From positions 1 to 64,000 of the forward strand of contig JABJAL010000011.1 in NCBI GenBank assembly GCA_018669005.1: DNA of 64,000 nucleotides, read 5' to 3'. The translations under genes were made by a program, and so were the position numbers. Positions 34,216-43,647 of the stretch are shown one piece after another. Position 1 is the first letter of the stretch; each line of letters begins with the position of its first letter. Under the pieces are notes generated by a model that worked only from the letters and a program-made list of their open reading frames with translations, did no database searches and was not told the DNA's origin. The stretch is from Nitrospinaceae bacterium. GTDB lineage: Bacteria > UBA8248.

Positions 34216-34827
34216 CTAGTTTTTCGCGGCTGATTCTTTCGGCTTCGCCTCGGCGAGAAGGGCCTCGATAATGTGGATGCCCTGGGGAGAGCCCCAATCG
34301 CGGTAGCCAAGACTTCCGCCGATGACTTGTCCTGCCCGGTTCACCAAAAAATTAGTGGGTGTGTAGCGTGCGTTGAATATGGGGCTCACTTTTCCGCTTG
34401 GGTCCAAAAGGTTGGGGAAGGTGAGTTTATTTTTATCGACATAAGGTTTCACCAGCGATGAGTTTCTGTCCATTGATATGGCGAGGATGGTGAATCCTTG
34501 GTCTTTGTACTTGTTGTAAATCTTCTCGAAAGCAGCCCGCTCTCGTAGGCAGTAGGGTCAGTGAGTCGTCCAAAAGTTGATGAGTATGACCTTGCCGGTC
34601 TGATCTTTTGTGTTGAAATTTTTACCAAAAATATCGGGAAGAGAAAACTCAGGGAGAGGAACCGGCTTGATGACCTGGACTTTAAGATCGCCCATAAGAG
34701 AGGCCAGGGTGCGGTCCATGAGGGTCTTTTCATGTTTGGCTGAAGCCGAGATAGCGCCCCCGAGGAGCAAGCTGGCGATAATGGTGATACCCAATAAGCT
34801 ATTGATAAATAATCGAAAACGTCTCAA
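34216..34827 (-). CDS. Candidate selenoprotein: TlpA/redoxin-type thioredoxin with Sec-x-x-Cys active site
   Basis: The frame runs through one TGA (34560-34558) and is otherwise open. Upstream: a signal-anchor (LFINSLLGITIIASLLLGG), then PEFSLPDIFGKNF and ILINFWTTH. Downstream: PYCLRERAAFEKIYNKY, ILAISMDRNSS, and the cis-proline loop YTPTNFLVNRAGQVIG. In TlpA-type thioredoxins the site reads FW-x-x-W-C-x-x-C; here the TGA replaces the first Cys, giving U-P-Y-C (Sec90, Cys93 counted from TTG 34827). That TTG is preceded by GGAGAAGGG; a TTG at 34866 is also in frame. Total length is about 203 residues. A SECIS-like hairpin follows the TGA. I infer a periplasmic or membrane-anchored thiol (selenol) oxidoreductase. 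A nonsense-mutated pseudogene is the alternative, but the exact placement argues against it. The gene stands alone, convergent with secF and upstream of nothing obviously related. Confidence 0.82.
34527..34545 (-). promoter_or_regulatory. Bacterial SECIS-like hairpin just 3' of the in-frame TGA
   Basis: In the mRNA sense (minus strand), 12 nt after TGA comes CGAGAGC, loop GGGCU, then GCUUUCG. All seven stem positions pair, one as G-U. Bacterial SECIS elements lie within the coding region just after UGA, with a short stem and a guanosine among the first loop bases; here the loop begins 20 nt after the UGA and starts GGG. It would be bound by SelB to insert selenocysteine. The hairpin is seen directly; its function is inferred. 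Confidence 0.72.
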
Positions 34828-34974
34828 TTGCCCTTCTCCATGCCTGATGAATTCATAGCGAATCAAAACTTGCCTAATTATCTAACAATGGTGGGCCGGA
34901 AAGATTCCCGGTGGAGAGCAGGTGCCTTCTTGCTATCTAAGCCATTTTAATTAGCAGAAAAGATTATTCTTGGA

Positions 34975-36183
34975 CTATTTCTCCTGTGAGCGAACGCCGA
35001 GGCGGAGCGCATTCAAGCGGATGAAGCCCTCGGCGTCCTTGTGCGAGTATATCGAATCCTCCTCGAAGGTCGCGAGCTCTGGCCGGTAGAGGTTATTCTC
35101 CTCGGGCGCTTTTCTTCCGACTGCCTGGCAGCTTCCTTTGAACAGCTTGATTCGCGCGACACCTGTTACTGATTTTGCGGCCTCATCGATAGCGCTTTGT
35201 AAAAATTCCCGCTCGGGAGCGAACCAGAAGCCGTTGTAAACGAGTTCGGCGTATTTGGGGATGAGCGAGTCCCGCAGATGCAGCACCTCGCGGTCCATCG
35301 TCAGCGACTCAACCGCTCTTCTAGCGCAATGGATTACGGTGCCCGCAGGTGTTTCGTACACCCCCCGGCTCTTCATGCCCACGAAGCGATTTTCCACCAG
35401 ATCCACTCGACCGACGCCGTGTTCGCCAGCGATTATGTTGAGTTTTTCCATGAGCACCCTCGGGGTGAGTTTTTCCCCCTGGAGCGACACGGGATCGCCT
35501 GCCTCGAAGCCAAGTTCGACATAGGCAGGCGTATCGGGGGCTTTCTCAGGGGAAACCGAGAGGCGGAACATGTCCTCGGGCGGCTCGGCCCAGGGGTCCT
35601 CAAGAATGCCCCCCTCGAAGCTGATGTGTAGAAGATTGCGGTCCATCGAATAGGGTTTTTCCGCCGTCACGGGAACGGGGATGCCGTGGGCCTCGGCGTA
35701 GGCGATGAGCTGTTGTCTGCCGCCAAAATCCCACTCCCGCCAGGGAGCTATGACGCGAATCCTCGGGTCCATCGCCCGGTAGGTGAGCTCAAAGCGTACC
35801 TGATCGTTGCCCTTGCCGGTGGCTCCATGTCCGACGGCATCGGCCCCCGTTTTTTTGGCGATATCCATCTGCCCCTTCGCAATTATGGGCCGTGCGATGG
35901 AGGTGCCCAGCAGGTAGCTTCCCTCGTATACGGCGCCCGCCCGAAGCATCGGGAATACATAGTCGCTCGCGAACTCATCCTGAAGGTCGAGGACGTAGCA
36001 TTCATCGGCACCCGTTGAGAGGGCTTTTTCCTCAAGTCCCTCTAGCTCCTCATCTCCCTGGCCGACGTTGGCGGCGTAGGCGACGATTGCGCAGTCATAT
36101 TTTTCCTTGATCCACTTGAGCATCACGGAGGTGTCCAGCCCTCCGGAGTAGGCGACAACAACTTTTTTTGGATTAGAGGGCAT
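34975..36183 (-). CDS. argG: Argininosuccinate synthase
   Basis: ArgG joins citrulline and aspartate using ATP, the penultimate arginine step. I use ATG 36183, preceded by GGAGGAAAAA, giving [20 protein letters not shown], about 402 residues. The PP-loop [10 protein letters not shown] is at residue 10; [18 protein letters not shown] and APWREWDF are family motifs; [18 protein letters not shown] follows. An upstream in-frame start (36198) would overlap argF further. The gene is the last of the argB-argD-argF-argG run, and its start overlaps the argF end by 11 nt. Confidence 0.97.
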   Translation of the reverse strand: MPSNPKKVVVAYSGGLDTSVMLKWIKEKYDCAIVAYAANVGQGDEELEGLEEKALSTGADECYVLDLQDEFASDYVFPMLRAGAVYEGSYLLGTSIARPIIAKGQMDIAKKTGADAVGHGATGKGNDQVRFELTYRAMDPRIRVIAPWREWDFGGRQQLIAYAEAHGIPVPVTAEKPYSMDRNLLHISFEGGILEDPWAEPPEDMFRLSVSPEKAPDTPAYVELGFEAGDPVSLQGEKLTPRVLMEKLNIIAGEHGVGRVDLVENRFVGMKSRGVYETPAGTVIHCARRAVESLTMDREVLHLRDSLIPKYAELVYNGFWFAPEREFLQSAIDEAAKSVTGVARIKLFKGSCQAVGRKAPEENNLYRPELATFEEDSIYSHKDAEGFIRLNALRLGVRSQEK

Positions 36184-37111
36184 TTTTTCCTCCGGCAAGA
36201 ATCTCGAGAAGGATCTTCTGGGCGTAGAGGCGGTTTCCCGCCTGCTCGAAGACCGCGCTTCTCGGCCCGTCGATCAATTCGTCTTCAACTTCCTCGCCTC
36301 GGTGGGCGGGGAGGCAGTGCATAAAAATGGCGTCAGGCTCGGCATTTCGAAAGGCAGCCTCATTTACCTGGTAGGGGGCGAGGGCCTTCATGCGGCGGTC
36401 AGATTCTGATTCCTGGCCCATGGACACCCAAACGTCAGTATAAATGGCGTGAGCGCCTTCCGTGGCACTCTGAACGTCGCTTGAGATATCGATCGAGGCC
36501 CCCGATGCGGCCGCAAGCTCGCGGGTTTTTTCAATCACCCCGTCGTCCGGCTCAAACCCCGGTGCGCAGGCCGCACTGACGTTGACGCCGATCAGGGCGC
36601 CCACGAGCATAAGGGAGTGGAGAACGTTGTTCCCATCGCCTAGGTAGGCAATTTTTAGCCCTTGTGTTTTTCCGAACCGCTCGCGCATGGTGAGATAGTC
36701 GGCGAGTGCCTGGCAGGGGTGGTGCAAATCGGTGAGCCCGTTGATAACGGGTACCGAGGCATGCTTGGCTAGCTCTTCAATCCGGTCGTGGCCAAACGTG
36801 CGCACGATGATGCCGTCCACATATTCACTCAGAACCTTCGCGCTGTCCGCCAAGGTTTCCCCGCGGCTGAGCTGGGTATCTTTAGGTGAGAGAAACAAGC
36901 TGCTACCGCCAAGTTGTGAGACACCCACCTGGAAGGAAACCCGCGTACGCGTCGAGGTCTTCTCGAAGAGCAGGGCAAAGTTTTTCCCGGCGAGGGAGGT
37001 GTGGGTTTTTCCCGCCTTGGTTTCTTTTTTCTGAACGACGGCTCTCTCGATGAGGCCGAGCGTTTCATTCGCAGTGAGTTCAAGGCCGGAGAGATAATCT
37101 CGTTTCGTCAT
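36173..37111 (-). CDS. argF: Ornithine carbamoyltransferase
   Basis: ArgF makes citrulline from ornithine and carbamoyl phosphate. The 312 residues carry the carbamoyl-phosphate loop [15 protein letters not shown], the ornithine-side [21 protein letters not shown], and the C-terminal [12 protein letters not shown]. These match the anabolic type. The start overlaps the argD stop (ATGA). In position and order the gene belongs to a four-gene arginine operon. No argH, argC or argJ is seen within the window. Confidence 0.97.
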   Translation of the reverse strand: MTKRDYLSGLELTANETLGLIERAVVQKKETKAGKTHTSLAGKNFALLFEKTSTRTRVSFQVGVSQLGGSSLFLSPKDTQLSRGETLADSAKVLSEYVDGIIVRTFGHDRIEELAKHASVPVINGLTDLHHPCQALADYLTMRERFGKTQGLKIAYLGDGNNVLHSLMLVGALIGVNVSAACAPGFEPDDGVIEKTRELAAASGASIDISSDVQSATEGAHAIYTDVWVSMGQESESDRRMKALAPYQVNEAAFRNAEPDAIFMHCLPAHRGEEVEDELIDGPRSAVFEQAGNRLYAQKILLEILAGGKNAL

Positions 37112-38301
37112 GCCGCCATTTCCCCTAGCGCGCTGTCGAGAAACTCGAGCACCTTTTCAATCATTTCCTTTTCGACGACGAGAGGCGGGAGAAGCCGGAA
37201 GACCGAAGGGCCGGCGGAGATCAGCAAAATGCCAGCCGCAAGCGCTTTACCTACAATGACAGAGGCATCGCCATCGAGCTCGCAGCCGATGATGAGTCCC
37301 TTGCCCCTGACTTCTTTGATGATCGAATGGCGCGTGGCCAGCTCACGAAGGCCTGCCATGGCAAATTCACCCATCTCGGCTACGTGGTCGAGAAAACCGG
37401 GGGAGAGGGTGACATCCATAGCTGCGCAGGCGGCCGCTGTGGCGAGATAGTTTCCGCCGAAGGTGGCCGCGTGGTCGCCCGGCTCGAAGGCCATGGCCTT
37501 ATCTGTGGCCACGATGGCCCCGATGGCGGTCCCGCCTCCTAGGGCCTTGGCGAGGGCCATGACATCCGGCTGGACATCGAAGTGCTCGTGGGCCCAGAGC
37601 TTGCCTGTGCGGCCCATGCCGACCTGAACTTCATCGAAGATAAGGAGCAGGTCGTTGGCGTCGCAAATTGCCCGCAAGCCCTTGAGGTAGTCATCTGAGG
37701 GGACATTGACGCCGCCCTCGCCCTGGATGGGTTCGACCATGATGGCGCAAGTCTGGTCCGAGATGGCAGCGGCGGCGGATTCGACATCATCAAAGGGTAG
37801 ATACCTGAAACCGGGCAGAAGCGGCGAGAAACCTTTGTGGAATTTCTCTTGCCCTGTTGCCGAGAGCGAGGCCATGGTCCGTCCATGGAAGCTTTGCTCG
37901 AAGGTCAATATTTCGTGGCGACCCTCACCGTATTTTTTGAAGGAGTATTTTCGGGCGAGTTTGATCGACGCCTCGCCTGCCTCGGTTCCGCTGTTGCAGA
38001 AAAAGGCTTTGTCGGCAAACGAATTTTCGGCTAGCCGCTGGGCAAGCTTAATCTGAGGCTCGATGTGGTAGAGGTTCGAGACGTGAACCAGCTCGCCTGC
38101 CTGTTTGCGTATGGCCTCGGTGACGGCTGGATGGCTGTGGCCGAGGCTGCAAACGGCTAGCCCGGATACGAAGTCGAGGTATTCTCTCCCATCAGCGTCC
38201 CAGAGGCGGCAACCCTCGCCCCGCACAAAGGCAACCGGAAAGCGGCCATAGGTGGGGGCAACGTATTTTTCTGCCAGGGCGATCAAATCTGCGTTCGACA
38301 T
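37108..38301 (-). CDS. argD: Acetylornithine aminotransferase
   Basis: ArgD is a class III PLP aminotransferase that makes N-acetylornithine; many also act in lysine synthesis as succinyl-DAP aminotransferase. The 397 residues contain FVSGLAVCSLGHSHPAV, FFCNSGTEAGEASIKLAR, FEQSFHGRTMASLSATGQ, the PLP-contact LLIFDEVQVGMGRTGKLWAH and the Schiff-base lysine in MALAKALGGG. ATFGGNYLATAAA is also typical. It sits between argB (29 nt upstream) and argF (ATGA overlap). Confidence 0.96.
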   Translation of the reverse strand: MSNADLIALAEKYVAPTYGRFPVAFVRGEGCRLWDADGREYLDFVSGLAVCSLGHSHPAVTEAIRKQAGELVHVSNLYHIEPQIKLAQRLAENSFADKAFFCNSGTEAGEASIKLARKYSFKKYGEGRHEILTFEQSFHGRTMASLSATGQEKFHKGFSPLLPGFRYLPFDDVESAAAAISDQTCAIMVEPIQGEGGVNVPSDDYLKGLRAICDANDLLLIFDEVQVGMGRTGKLWAHEHFDVQPDVMALAKALGGGTAIGAIVATDKAMAFEPGDHAATFGGNYLATAAACAAMDVTLSPGFLDHVAEMGEFAMAGLRELATRHSIIKEVRGKGLIIGCELDGDASVIVGKALAAGILLISAGPSVFRLLPPLVVEKEMIEKVLEFLDSALGEMAA

Positions 38302-38330
38302 CGGCTTTCCTTTTTTTTTGCGTTTTGGAA

Positions 38331-39206
38331 TCAGGCGACGATTTCGGTCCCAATTCCCTCGTCGGTGAATACTTCGAGCAATACGGCGTGGGGAACGCGC
38401 CCGTCCAGTATATGGGCCTTGCTCACGCCCTGGGAAAGGGCGTCGAGGCAGGCATCCACCTTGGGGATCATGCCGCCCTTGATGACGCCGGATTTTTTCA
38501 GCTTCTCCACTTCGGCCCTGTCCAGCGTGCTGATTAGCTTGCCGCTATCGTCCAAAATACCTGGGACGTCGGTCAGGAGTATGAATTTTTCGGCCTCGAG
38601 CGCACCCGCAACAGCTCCTGCCGCCGAGTCGGCGTTGATGTTGTAGACCTTTGAGTCCTCACCAACGCCGAGGGGAGCGATGACGGGAATGAAGCCGCCG
38701 TCCGCGAGGTGGTGGATGATGTCCGGGTTCACTTCTTTGACCTCGCCAACCTGGCCGAGGTCGTATTGTTCATCCTCGCCGTCCCCGCCCTTTCGGGTCA
38801 GGGTGAGTTTGGTGGCCGAGGTGAGACCGGCATCCGAGCCCGAGAGGCCCACGGCCTTGCCGCCGTGGTGGTTGATGAGGCGGACGATACCTTTATTGGT
38901 CGAGCCGGCGAGCACCATCTCGACGACGCCGACTGTTTCCTCATCGGTGACCCTGAGGCCTTCGATGAACTCGGAGTCTTTGCCGAGTTTCTTTAGCGTC
39001 TCGCCGATCTGAGGCCCTCCGCCGTGGACGACGACGATGTTAATGCCAATGTATTTGAGCAAGATAATGTCCTGGGCAAAGGGGTCGTGGAGCTCCTTTT
39101 GCACCTGTGCGGCGCCACCATACTTGACGACGACGGTCTTGCCAGCGAACCGCTGCATGTAGGGCAGGGCTTCGACGAGGGTTGCGGCTCTTTCTCTCGG
39201 GTCCAT
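38331..39206 (-). CDS. argB: Acetylglutamate kinase
   Basis: ArgB phosphorylates N-acetylglutamate. I use ATG 39206, preceded by GGGAG at 7 nt, giving MDPRERAATLVEALPYMQRF and 291 residues; the frame is open upstream but without family features. The ATP and substrate motifs are VVVKYGGAAQVQ, VVVHGGGPQIGETLKKLG and KAVGLSGSDAGL. The N-terminal helix ending EALPYMQRF resembles that of arginine-inhibited enzymes (for example Thermotoga and Pseudomonas), so feedback control is likely here. The gene heads argB-D-F-G. A 247-nt gap separates it from hslU; no gene or clear promoter is seen in that gap. Confidence 0.96.
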   Translation of the reverse strand: MDPRERAATLVEALPYMQRFAGKTVVVKYGGAAQVQKELHDPFAQDIILLKYIGINIVVVHGGGPQIGETLKKLGKDSEFIEGLRVTDEETVGVVEMVLAGSTNKGIVRLINHHGGKAVGLSGSDAGLTSATKLTLTRKGGDGEDEQYDLGQVGEVKEVNPDIIHHLADGGFIPVIAPLGVGEDSKVYNINADSAAGAVAGALEAEKFILLTDVPGILDDSGKLISTLDRAEVEKLKKSGVIKGGMIPKVDACLDALSQGVSKAHILDGRVPHAVLLEVFTDEGIGTEIVA

Positions 39207-39453
39207 GTTCTTGCTCCCTGCGCCTTTGCTCGACGCGTGGGGGACTTCAAGCGGAGGCTGATCGAGAATCTCTCTGGGCACCTTCCGCCAAACAAAGAGG
39301 GGAATATACACCGCTGGATTGCCATGTCCAAGGGGGAAATGGGTGCGGGAGGGGAAGTTTATGGGTTTGAAATCAATGGGTTAGGGGAGAGATGGTGGTG
39401 TGTTTGAGAGGTGGATCTCTAAACTAAATAAAATCAATTATTTGCGTTGATTT

Positions 39454-40812
39454 CTAGAGGATGTAGCGGCTCAGATCGAGATTCTCGACCACGTCCGTGA
39501 GGCGGCCTTTGACGTACTCGGCGTCGATGGTGATCTCCTCGCCCGCCATATCCGGCGCATCAAACGAGATGTCCTCGAAGATTCGCTCCATGATGGTGTA
39601 CAGCCGCCGTGCGCCGATGTTTTCCATCTGCTCGTTGACCTGTGCCGCGAACGAGGCGACTTCATTCACCGCATCGTCCGTGAACGTAACTTTAACGCCT
39701 TCGGTTTCAAGCAGAGCAGGGTATTGGATTACGAGAGCGTTGTCGGGCTCTGTCAGTATCCGCACAAATTCATCAAGCCCGAGCGAATTTAGCTCAACAC
39801 GAATAGGGAAGCGCCCCTGAAGCTCTGGTAGAAGATCCGAGGGTTTCGCCATGTGGAAGGCGCCAGCGGCAATGAAAAGAATGTGGTCGGTCCTGACGGG
39901 TCCGTGTTTCGTTTGAACGGTGCTTCCCTCGACGATGGGCAGTAAATCACGTTGCACCCCCTCCCGCGAAACGTCGGGTCCCTGGTGTCCGCTGGCGGCC
40001 GAGGCAATTTTGTCCACCTCATCGAGAAAGACGATGCCCGACTGTTCTGTGCGCGTTATGGCCTCGGAGTTGAGTTTGTCGGGGTCGATAATCTTGTCGC
40101 TCTCCTCTTGGGTGAGGAGTTTGAAGGCATCGGGGACCATCATGCGCCGACTGGTTGTCTTGGAGGGGAACATTCCACCGAGCATGTCTTGAAGATTAAT
40201 CCCCATTTGCTCCATATCCATGCCGCCCATGAGATGAATTTCGGGTGCTTTGTCTGCGACCTCGAACTCCACCTCACGATCATCGAGCTTGCCCTCAAGG
40301 AGCATGGCCCGAAATTTCTCCCGGGTGCGACCATAATGCTCCTTCCCAAGGGGATCATCGGTTTGCCCTAGGTCATCGCTTTCGCCGAACCCGGGTGGTT
40401 TTGGCAAAAGCAGATCCAGCAGACGCTCAAGGGCCAATTCTTCGGCCTTGGCAGCATTATCTTCCCGAAGTTCTTCTTGGACCATGGTGCGGGCCAGCTC
40501 GGCCAGATCACGGATCATACTTTCCACATCTCGCCCAACGTATCCAACTTCCGTGAATTTGCTCGCCTCTACTTTAATGAACGGGCTTTTTGTCAGGCGG
40601 GCCAGGCGCCGGGCGATTTCCGTTTTTCCCACACCGGTGGGCCCGATCATAATGATATTTTTGGGTGCCACCTCGTCACGCATCTCGTCGGGAAGCTGTT
40701 GGCGTCGCCACCGGTTTCGCAATGCGACGGCAACGGCGCGCTTAGCTTCCGCCTGTCCGATGACGTAGCGGTCTAGTTCCTGGACGATATTTTTTGGTGT
40801 GAGATTTTCCAT
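39454..40812 (-). CDS. hslU: ATP-dependent protease ATPase subunit HslU
   Basis: HslU (ClpY) unfolds substrates for the HslV peptidase. I use ATG 40812, which overlaps the hslV TAA (TAATG) and gives [20 protein letters not shown], 452 residues. The Walker A is [19 protein letters not shown], the pore loop is [16 protein letters not shown], and Walker B is [12 protein letters not shown]. An I-domain lies between, at about 110-240, and the C-terminus ends LDLSRYIL, which docks into HslV. The gene closes the dprA-smg-topA-trmFO-xerC-hslV-hslU run. Confidence 0.97.
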   Translation of the reverse strand: MENLTPKNIVQELDRYVIGQAEAKRAVAVALRNRWRRQQLPDEMRDEVAPKNIIMIGPTGVGKTEIARRLARLTKSPFIKVEASKFTEVGYVGRDVESMIRDLAELARTMVQEELREDNAAKAEELALERLLDLLLPKPPGFGESDDLGQTDDPLGKEHYGRTREKFRAMLLEGKLDDREVEFEVADKAPEIHLMGGMDMEQMGINLQDMLGGMFPSKTTSRRMMVPDAFKLLTQEESDKIIDPDKLNSEAITRTEQSGIVFLDEVDKIASAASGHQGPDVSREGVQRDLLPIVEGSTVQTKHGPVRTDHILFIAAGAFHMAKPSDLLPELQGRFPIRVELNSLGLDEFVRILTEPDNALVIQYPALLETEGVKVTFTDDAVNEVASFAAQVNEQMENIGARRLYTIMERIFEDISFDAPDMAGEEITIDAEYVKGRLTDVVENLDLSRYIL

Positions 40813-41351
40813 TAGAGCTCTTCTACGGAAATATGGTTGTTCGTGTAAATACAAATCTCGGAGGTAATTTCGAGCGCCTGCTTTACTATCTGCGCAGCGG
40901 TTAGGTCCGGCTCAAGCGAGAGTATGCCTCTGGCCGCTGCCGTGGCGATGGGGCCGCCGCTTCCGATTCCGATTACGCCGTCATCGGGCTCAATAATGTC
41001 TCCGGTTCCCGAAAGAATCAGTGTCGATTCTTTATCCGCAACTGCGAGGAGGGCCTCAAGGCGGCGAAGCACCCTGTCCGTGCGCCAGTCTTTCCCCATC
41101 TCAACGGCAGCCCGCATGAGGTTGCCGTGGTATTCCTCCAGTTTGCTCTCGAATCGCTCGAACAGGGCGATGGCGTCCGAGGCCGATCCTGCGAAACCGG
41201 AGAGGACTTGAGAGCTTCCAAGGCGGCGAATTTTCACGGCGCCGTGCTTGACGGCGGTATTGCCCATCGTGACTTGGCCATCGCCGCCAAGGGCGGTTTG
41301 GCCCTTGTAGCGGACGCCAAGTATCGTGGTCGAGCGGATTTGCATAGTCAT
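40812..41351 (-). CDS. hslV: ATP-dependent protease peptidase subunit HslV
   Basis: HslV (ClpQ) is a proteasome-like threonine peptidase. The 179 residues open [18 protein letters not shown]; the catalytic Thr must be the first of TTI. That leaves about seven residues to be cleaved (or five if ATG 41345 is used), unlike E. coli, where only Met is removed; several alphaproteobacteria have short propeptides too. [20 protein letters not shown], the Lys-bearing core, and [15 protein letters not shown] are present. The gene is coupled to xerC and hslU by TAATG on both sides. Confidence 0.96.
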   Translation of the reverse strand: MTMQIRSTTILGVRYKGQTALGGDGQVTMGNTAVKHGAVKIRRLGSSQVLSGFAGSASDAIALFERFESKLEEYHGNLMRAAVEMGKDWRTDRVLRRLEALLAVADKESTLILSGTGDIIEPDDGVIGIGSGGPIATAAARGILSLEPDLTAAQIVKQALEITSEICIYTNNHISVEEL

Positions 41352-42346
41352 TATTTTGTTTTCCTCGAAAGGCGTTTTTTATCTGTCTGGCCAGCCTTTG
41401 CCGTATGCGCGCGCGGGTGACTGTCATCGTATACAGCCTGTAGATGGGCAAAGTCCACCTGGGTATAGCGTTGGGTGGTGGAAATACTTGAGTGCCCCAA
41501 TAACTCTTGTATTGAACGGAGGTCGGCGCCATCTTCGAGAAGATGTGTTGCGGCGCTGTGGCGAAGTGAATGCGGGGTGAAATGGTAGGAGAAGCCGCCT
41601 TTTTTTTCATAGTGGCGCAGAATCTTTCGGATATCACCCGTTGATAGCCTGTTGCCCCGGTTGTTTTGAAAAAGCGGGTGCCCCTCGTCTCGATGCTTTC
41701 CTTTGTCTGATGTCGTCTTCATGGACGCTCTGCTGGAAAGACACTCTTCAATCGCCGCCACCGCTTTTCGCGTTAACGGAATGATTCTTTCCTTTCTTCC
41801 TTTTCCCTGGACCCTAACGAGACGCTCTGGAATATTAGCGTCCTCATCGTTCAGGGCGACCAACTCTCCCACGCGAAGCCCTGAGCCATAGAGAAGCTCC
41901 AAAATGGCTTTGTCCCGTTTACCCTCTTGGGTATTAATGTCCGGAAGATCCATGAGTCGCGATGCGTCATCCACCGGCAGGTATGTTGGAAGCTGGTGAG
42001 GGGTTTTTAGAGACGGTGTTTCAGACGCCGGATCGGCCGCTGTATATCCTTCTCTGCGAAGAAATCGATACATGCTTCGTATGGTGGACAAGCGGCGGTT
42101 TACCGTTGTCGCCTGGAGGCCTCGCCGGTAGAGATCGCCCAGATACGATCTGATGGCGACAGGGTCCACTTCGTCAGGCGATAGTGTTTTTCCCGACCAA
42201 TTGGCGAGGAAGTCGCAAAAGTCGGTGAGGTCGTTCATGTAGGCGCGGATGGTATGTTCCGATGCGTTACGCTCGTCTCGCAGGTAGGCCTTGAATTTGT
42301 CGATGGCGGCGCTAATGCTTGTTATGGTTTCACGCTCTCGCACCAC
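41351..42346 (-). CDS. xerC: Tyrosine recombinase XerC
   Basis: XerC resolves chromosome dimers at dif. The 331 residues (GTG start, AGGAT upstream) include the SAM-like N-domain ([20 protein letters not shown]) and the catalytic domain. Active-site residues are visible: Arg in [15 protein letters not shown], the HxxR box [12 protein letters not shown], His in [13 protein letters not shown] and the nucleophile Tyr near residue 294 in TTQRYTQVD. In B. subtilis the gene in this position is codV. The tail is basic ([15 protein letters not shown]). The gene begins before the trmFO stop and overlaps it by 25 nt. Confidence 0.93.
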   Translation of the reverse strand: MVRERETITSISAAIDKFKAYLRDERNASEHTIRAYMNDLTDFCDFLANWSGKTLSPDEVDPVAIRSYLGDLYRRGLQATTVNRRLSTIRSMYRFLRREGYTAADPASETPSLKTPHQLPTYLPVDDASRLMDLPDINTQEGKRDKAILELLYGSGLRVGELVALNDEDANIPERLVRVQGKGRKERIIPLTRKAVAAIEECLSSRASMKTTSDKGKHRDEGHPLFQNNRGNRLSTGDIRKILRHYEKKGGFSYHFTPHSLRHSAATHLLEDGADLRSIQELLGHSSISTTQRYTQVDFAHLQAVYDDSHPRAHTAKAGQTDKKRLSRKTK

Positions 42347-43647
42347 GGCGTCATATCCTTTAGCGCGCGATCGGCAATGCGTTTTTTTCTCTCGCTCTTG
42401 GGTACGCGCTTTTCAAAGGGCGGGTATAGGCCGAAATTAATATTCGTGGGCTGGAAGTTTTTTGGATTCGCCGAGGTGATGTGTTTGGTCAGGGCGCCGA
42501 GAGAGGTGGTGGCCGGTGCCTCTACGATAGGCTCTCCGTTCAACGTCGAGGCGGCGTAGACGCCGGCGAGAAGGCCCGTTGCGGCAGATTCGAGATATCC
42601 CTCGACGCCGGTAAGTTGTCCAGCGACGAAAATATTTGAATAGCGTTTTATCTGAAGGGTGTTTCGAATCAGCCTTGGAGAGTTGAGATAGGTATTGCGG
42701 TGCAGGCTGCCGTAGCGAAGAAACCCTACTTTTTGGAGTGCGGGAAGCTTTTGGAAAATACGTTTTTGTTCCGGGTATTTCAGGCGTGTCTGAAAGCCGA
42801 CCATCGAGTAATACTCGCCGGTTAAATCCTCGCGGCGCAGTTGAATGACGGCATGGTACGTTTCGCCGGTATCGGGATGCTCGATCCCAACGGGCTTCAA
42901 GGGCCCAAAGGCAAGTGTTTCTTTGCCGCGTTGGGCCATCTCTTCAAGGGGAAGGCAACCTTCAAAGAAAATGGCTTTCTCAAATTCACGCAACGGGACT
43001 TTATCGCCCTCTAAAAGGTCGGAATGAAATTCGCTGTATTCCTCCTCGCTTAGGCCGATATTGATGTAGTCGCCCTGCCCGCCATCTTCTATGCCTTTGC
43101 CATAGCGTGAGCCCAGAAACGCGGTGGTCATATCGATGCTGTCGGCATTTAGAATGGGAGATATGGCGTCATAAAAATAAAGATATTTCCCCTGGGTGAG
43201 CCGTGCAATTTCAGCCGAGAGGGCGGGGCTGGTTAGGGGGCCGGTAGCGATTATTGTTGTCTGGGAATCGTCGAGAGAGGAAACCTCTTCGCGTCGAACG
43301 GTTATTTTTGGGTGATTTTCAATACTGTCCGTTACTTTTTTACTGAAGAGTTCACGATCGACGGCAAGGGCGATGCCGGCGGGCACGCGGGACTCATCGG
43401 CGCATTTTAGAATGAGTGAATTGGCCCGGCGCATTTCCTCTTTGAGAAGCCCGGAGGCATTTTCCAGGGCGTTCGAGCGAAGGGAATTTGAGCAGACGAG
43501 CTCGGCGAAGCCCTCGGTGTGATGTGCCGGCGTCGTTACTTTGGGGCGCATCTCCGTGAGTTCAACTTCGATGCCGCGCTCTGCTGCTTGCCATGCTGCC
43601 TCTGAGCCCGCCAATCCGGCTCCGATTACAATGAGTTTAGTTGTCAA
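42322..43647 (-). CDS. trmFO: Folate- and FAD-dependent tRNA (m5U54) methyltransferase
   Basis: TrmFO methylates U54 of tRNA with methylene-tetrahydrofolate. I use TTG 43647, which overlaps the topA TGA (TTGA) and gives M-TTKLIVIGAGLAGSEAAWQ, about 441 residues, the normal family length. A longer in-frame start would lie deep inside topA. The FAD-binding motif GAGLAGSEAAW, VCSNSLRSNALENASGLLK with the catalytic cysteines' region, and FFEGCLPLEEMAQRG are present. The gene is conserved next to topA in Firmicutes and others. In E. coli TrmA does this methylation instead. Confidence 0.95.
   Translation of the reverse strand: MTTKLIVIGAGLAGSEAAWQAAERGIEVELTEMRPKVTTPAHHTEGFAELVCSNSLRSNALENASGLLKEEMRRANSLILKCADESRVPAGIALAVDRELFSKKVTDSIENHPKITVRREEVSSLDDSQTTIIATGPLTSPALSAEIARLTQGKYLYFYDAISPILNADSIDMTTAFLGSRYGKGIEDGGQGDYINIGLSEEEYSEFHSDLLEGDKVPLREFEKAIFFEGCLPLEEMAQRGKETLAFGPLKPVGIEHPDTGETYHAVIQLRREDLTGEYYSMVGFQTRLKYPEQKRIFQKLPALQKVGFLRYGSLHRNTYLNSPRLIRNTLQIKRYSNIFVAGQLTGVEGYLESAATGLLAGVYAASTLNGEPIVEAPATTSLGALTKHITSANPKNFQPTNINFGLYPPFEKRVPKSERKKRIADRALKDMTPWCESVKP

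Noticed and set aside
34216-34866. Reading the thioredoxin-fold locus as two separate small genes or as a pseudogene
   Set aside because: One frame covers both halves, no frameshift is present, and the only stop is TGA at the active-site Cys position with a SECIS-like hairpin after it.
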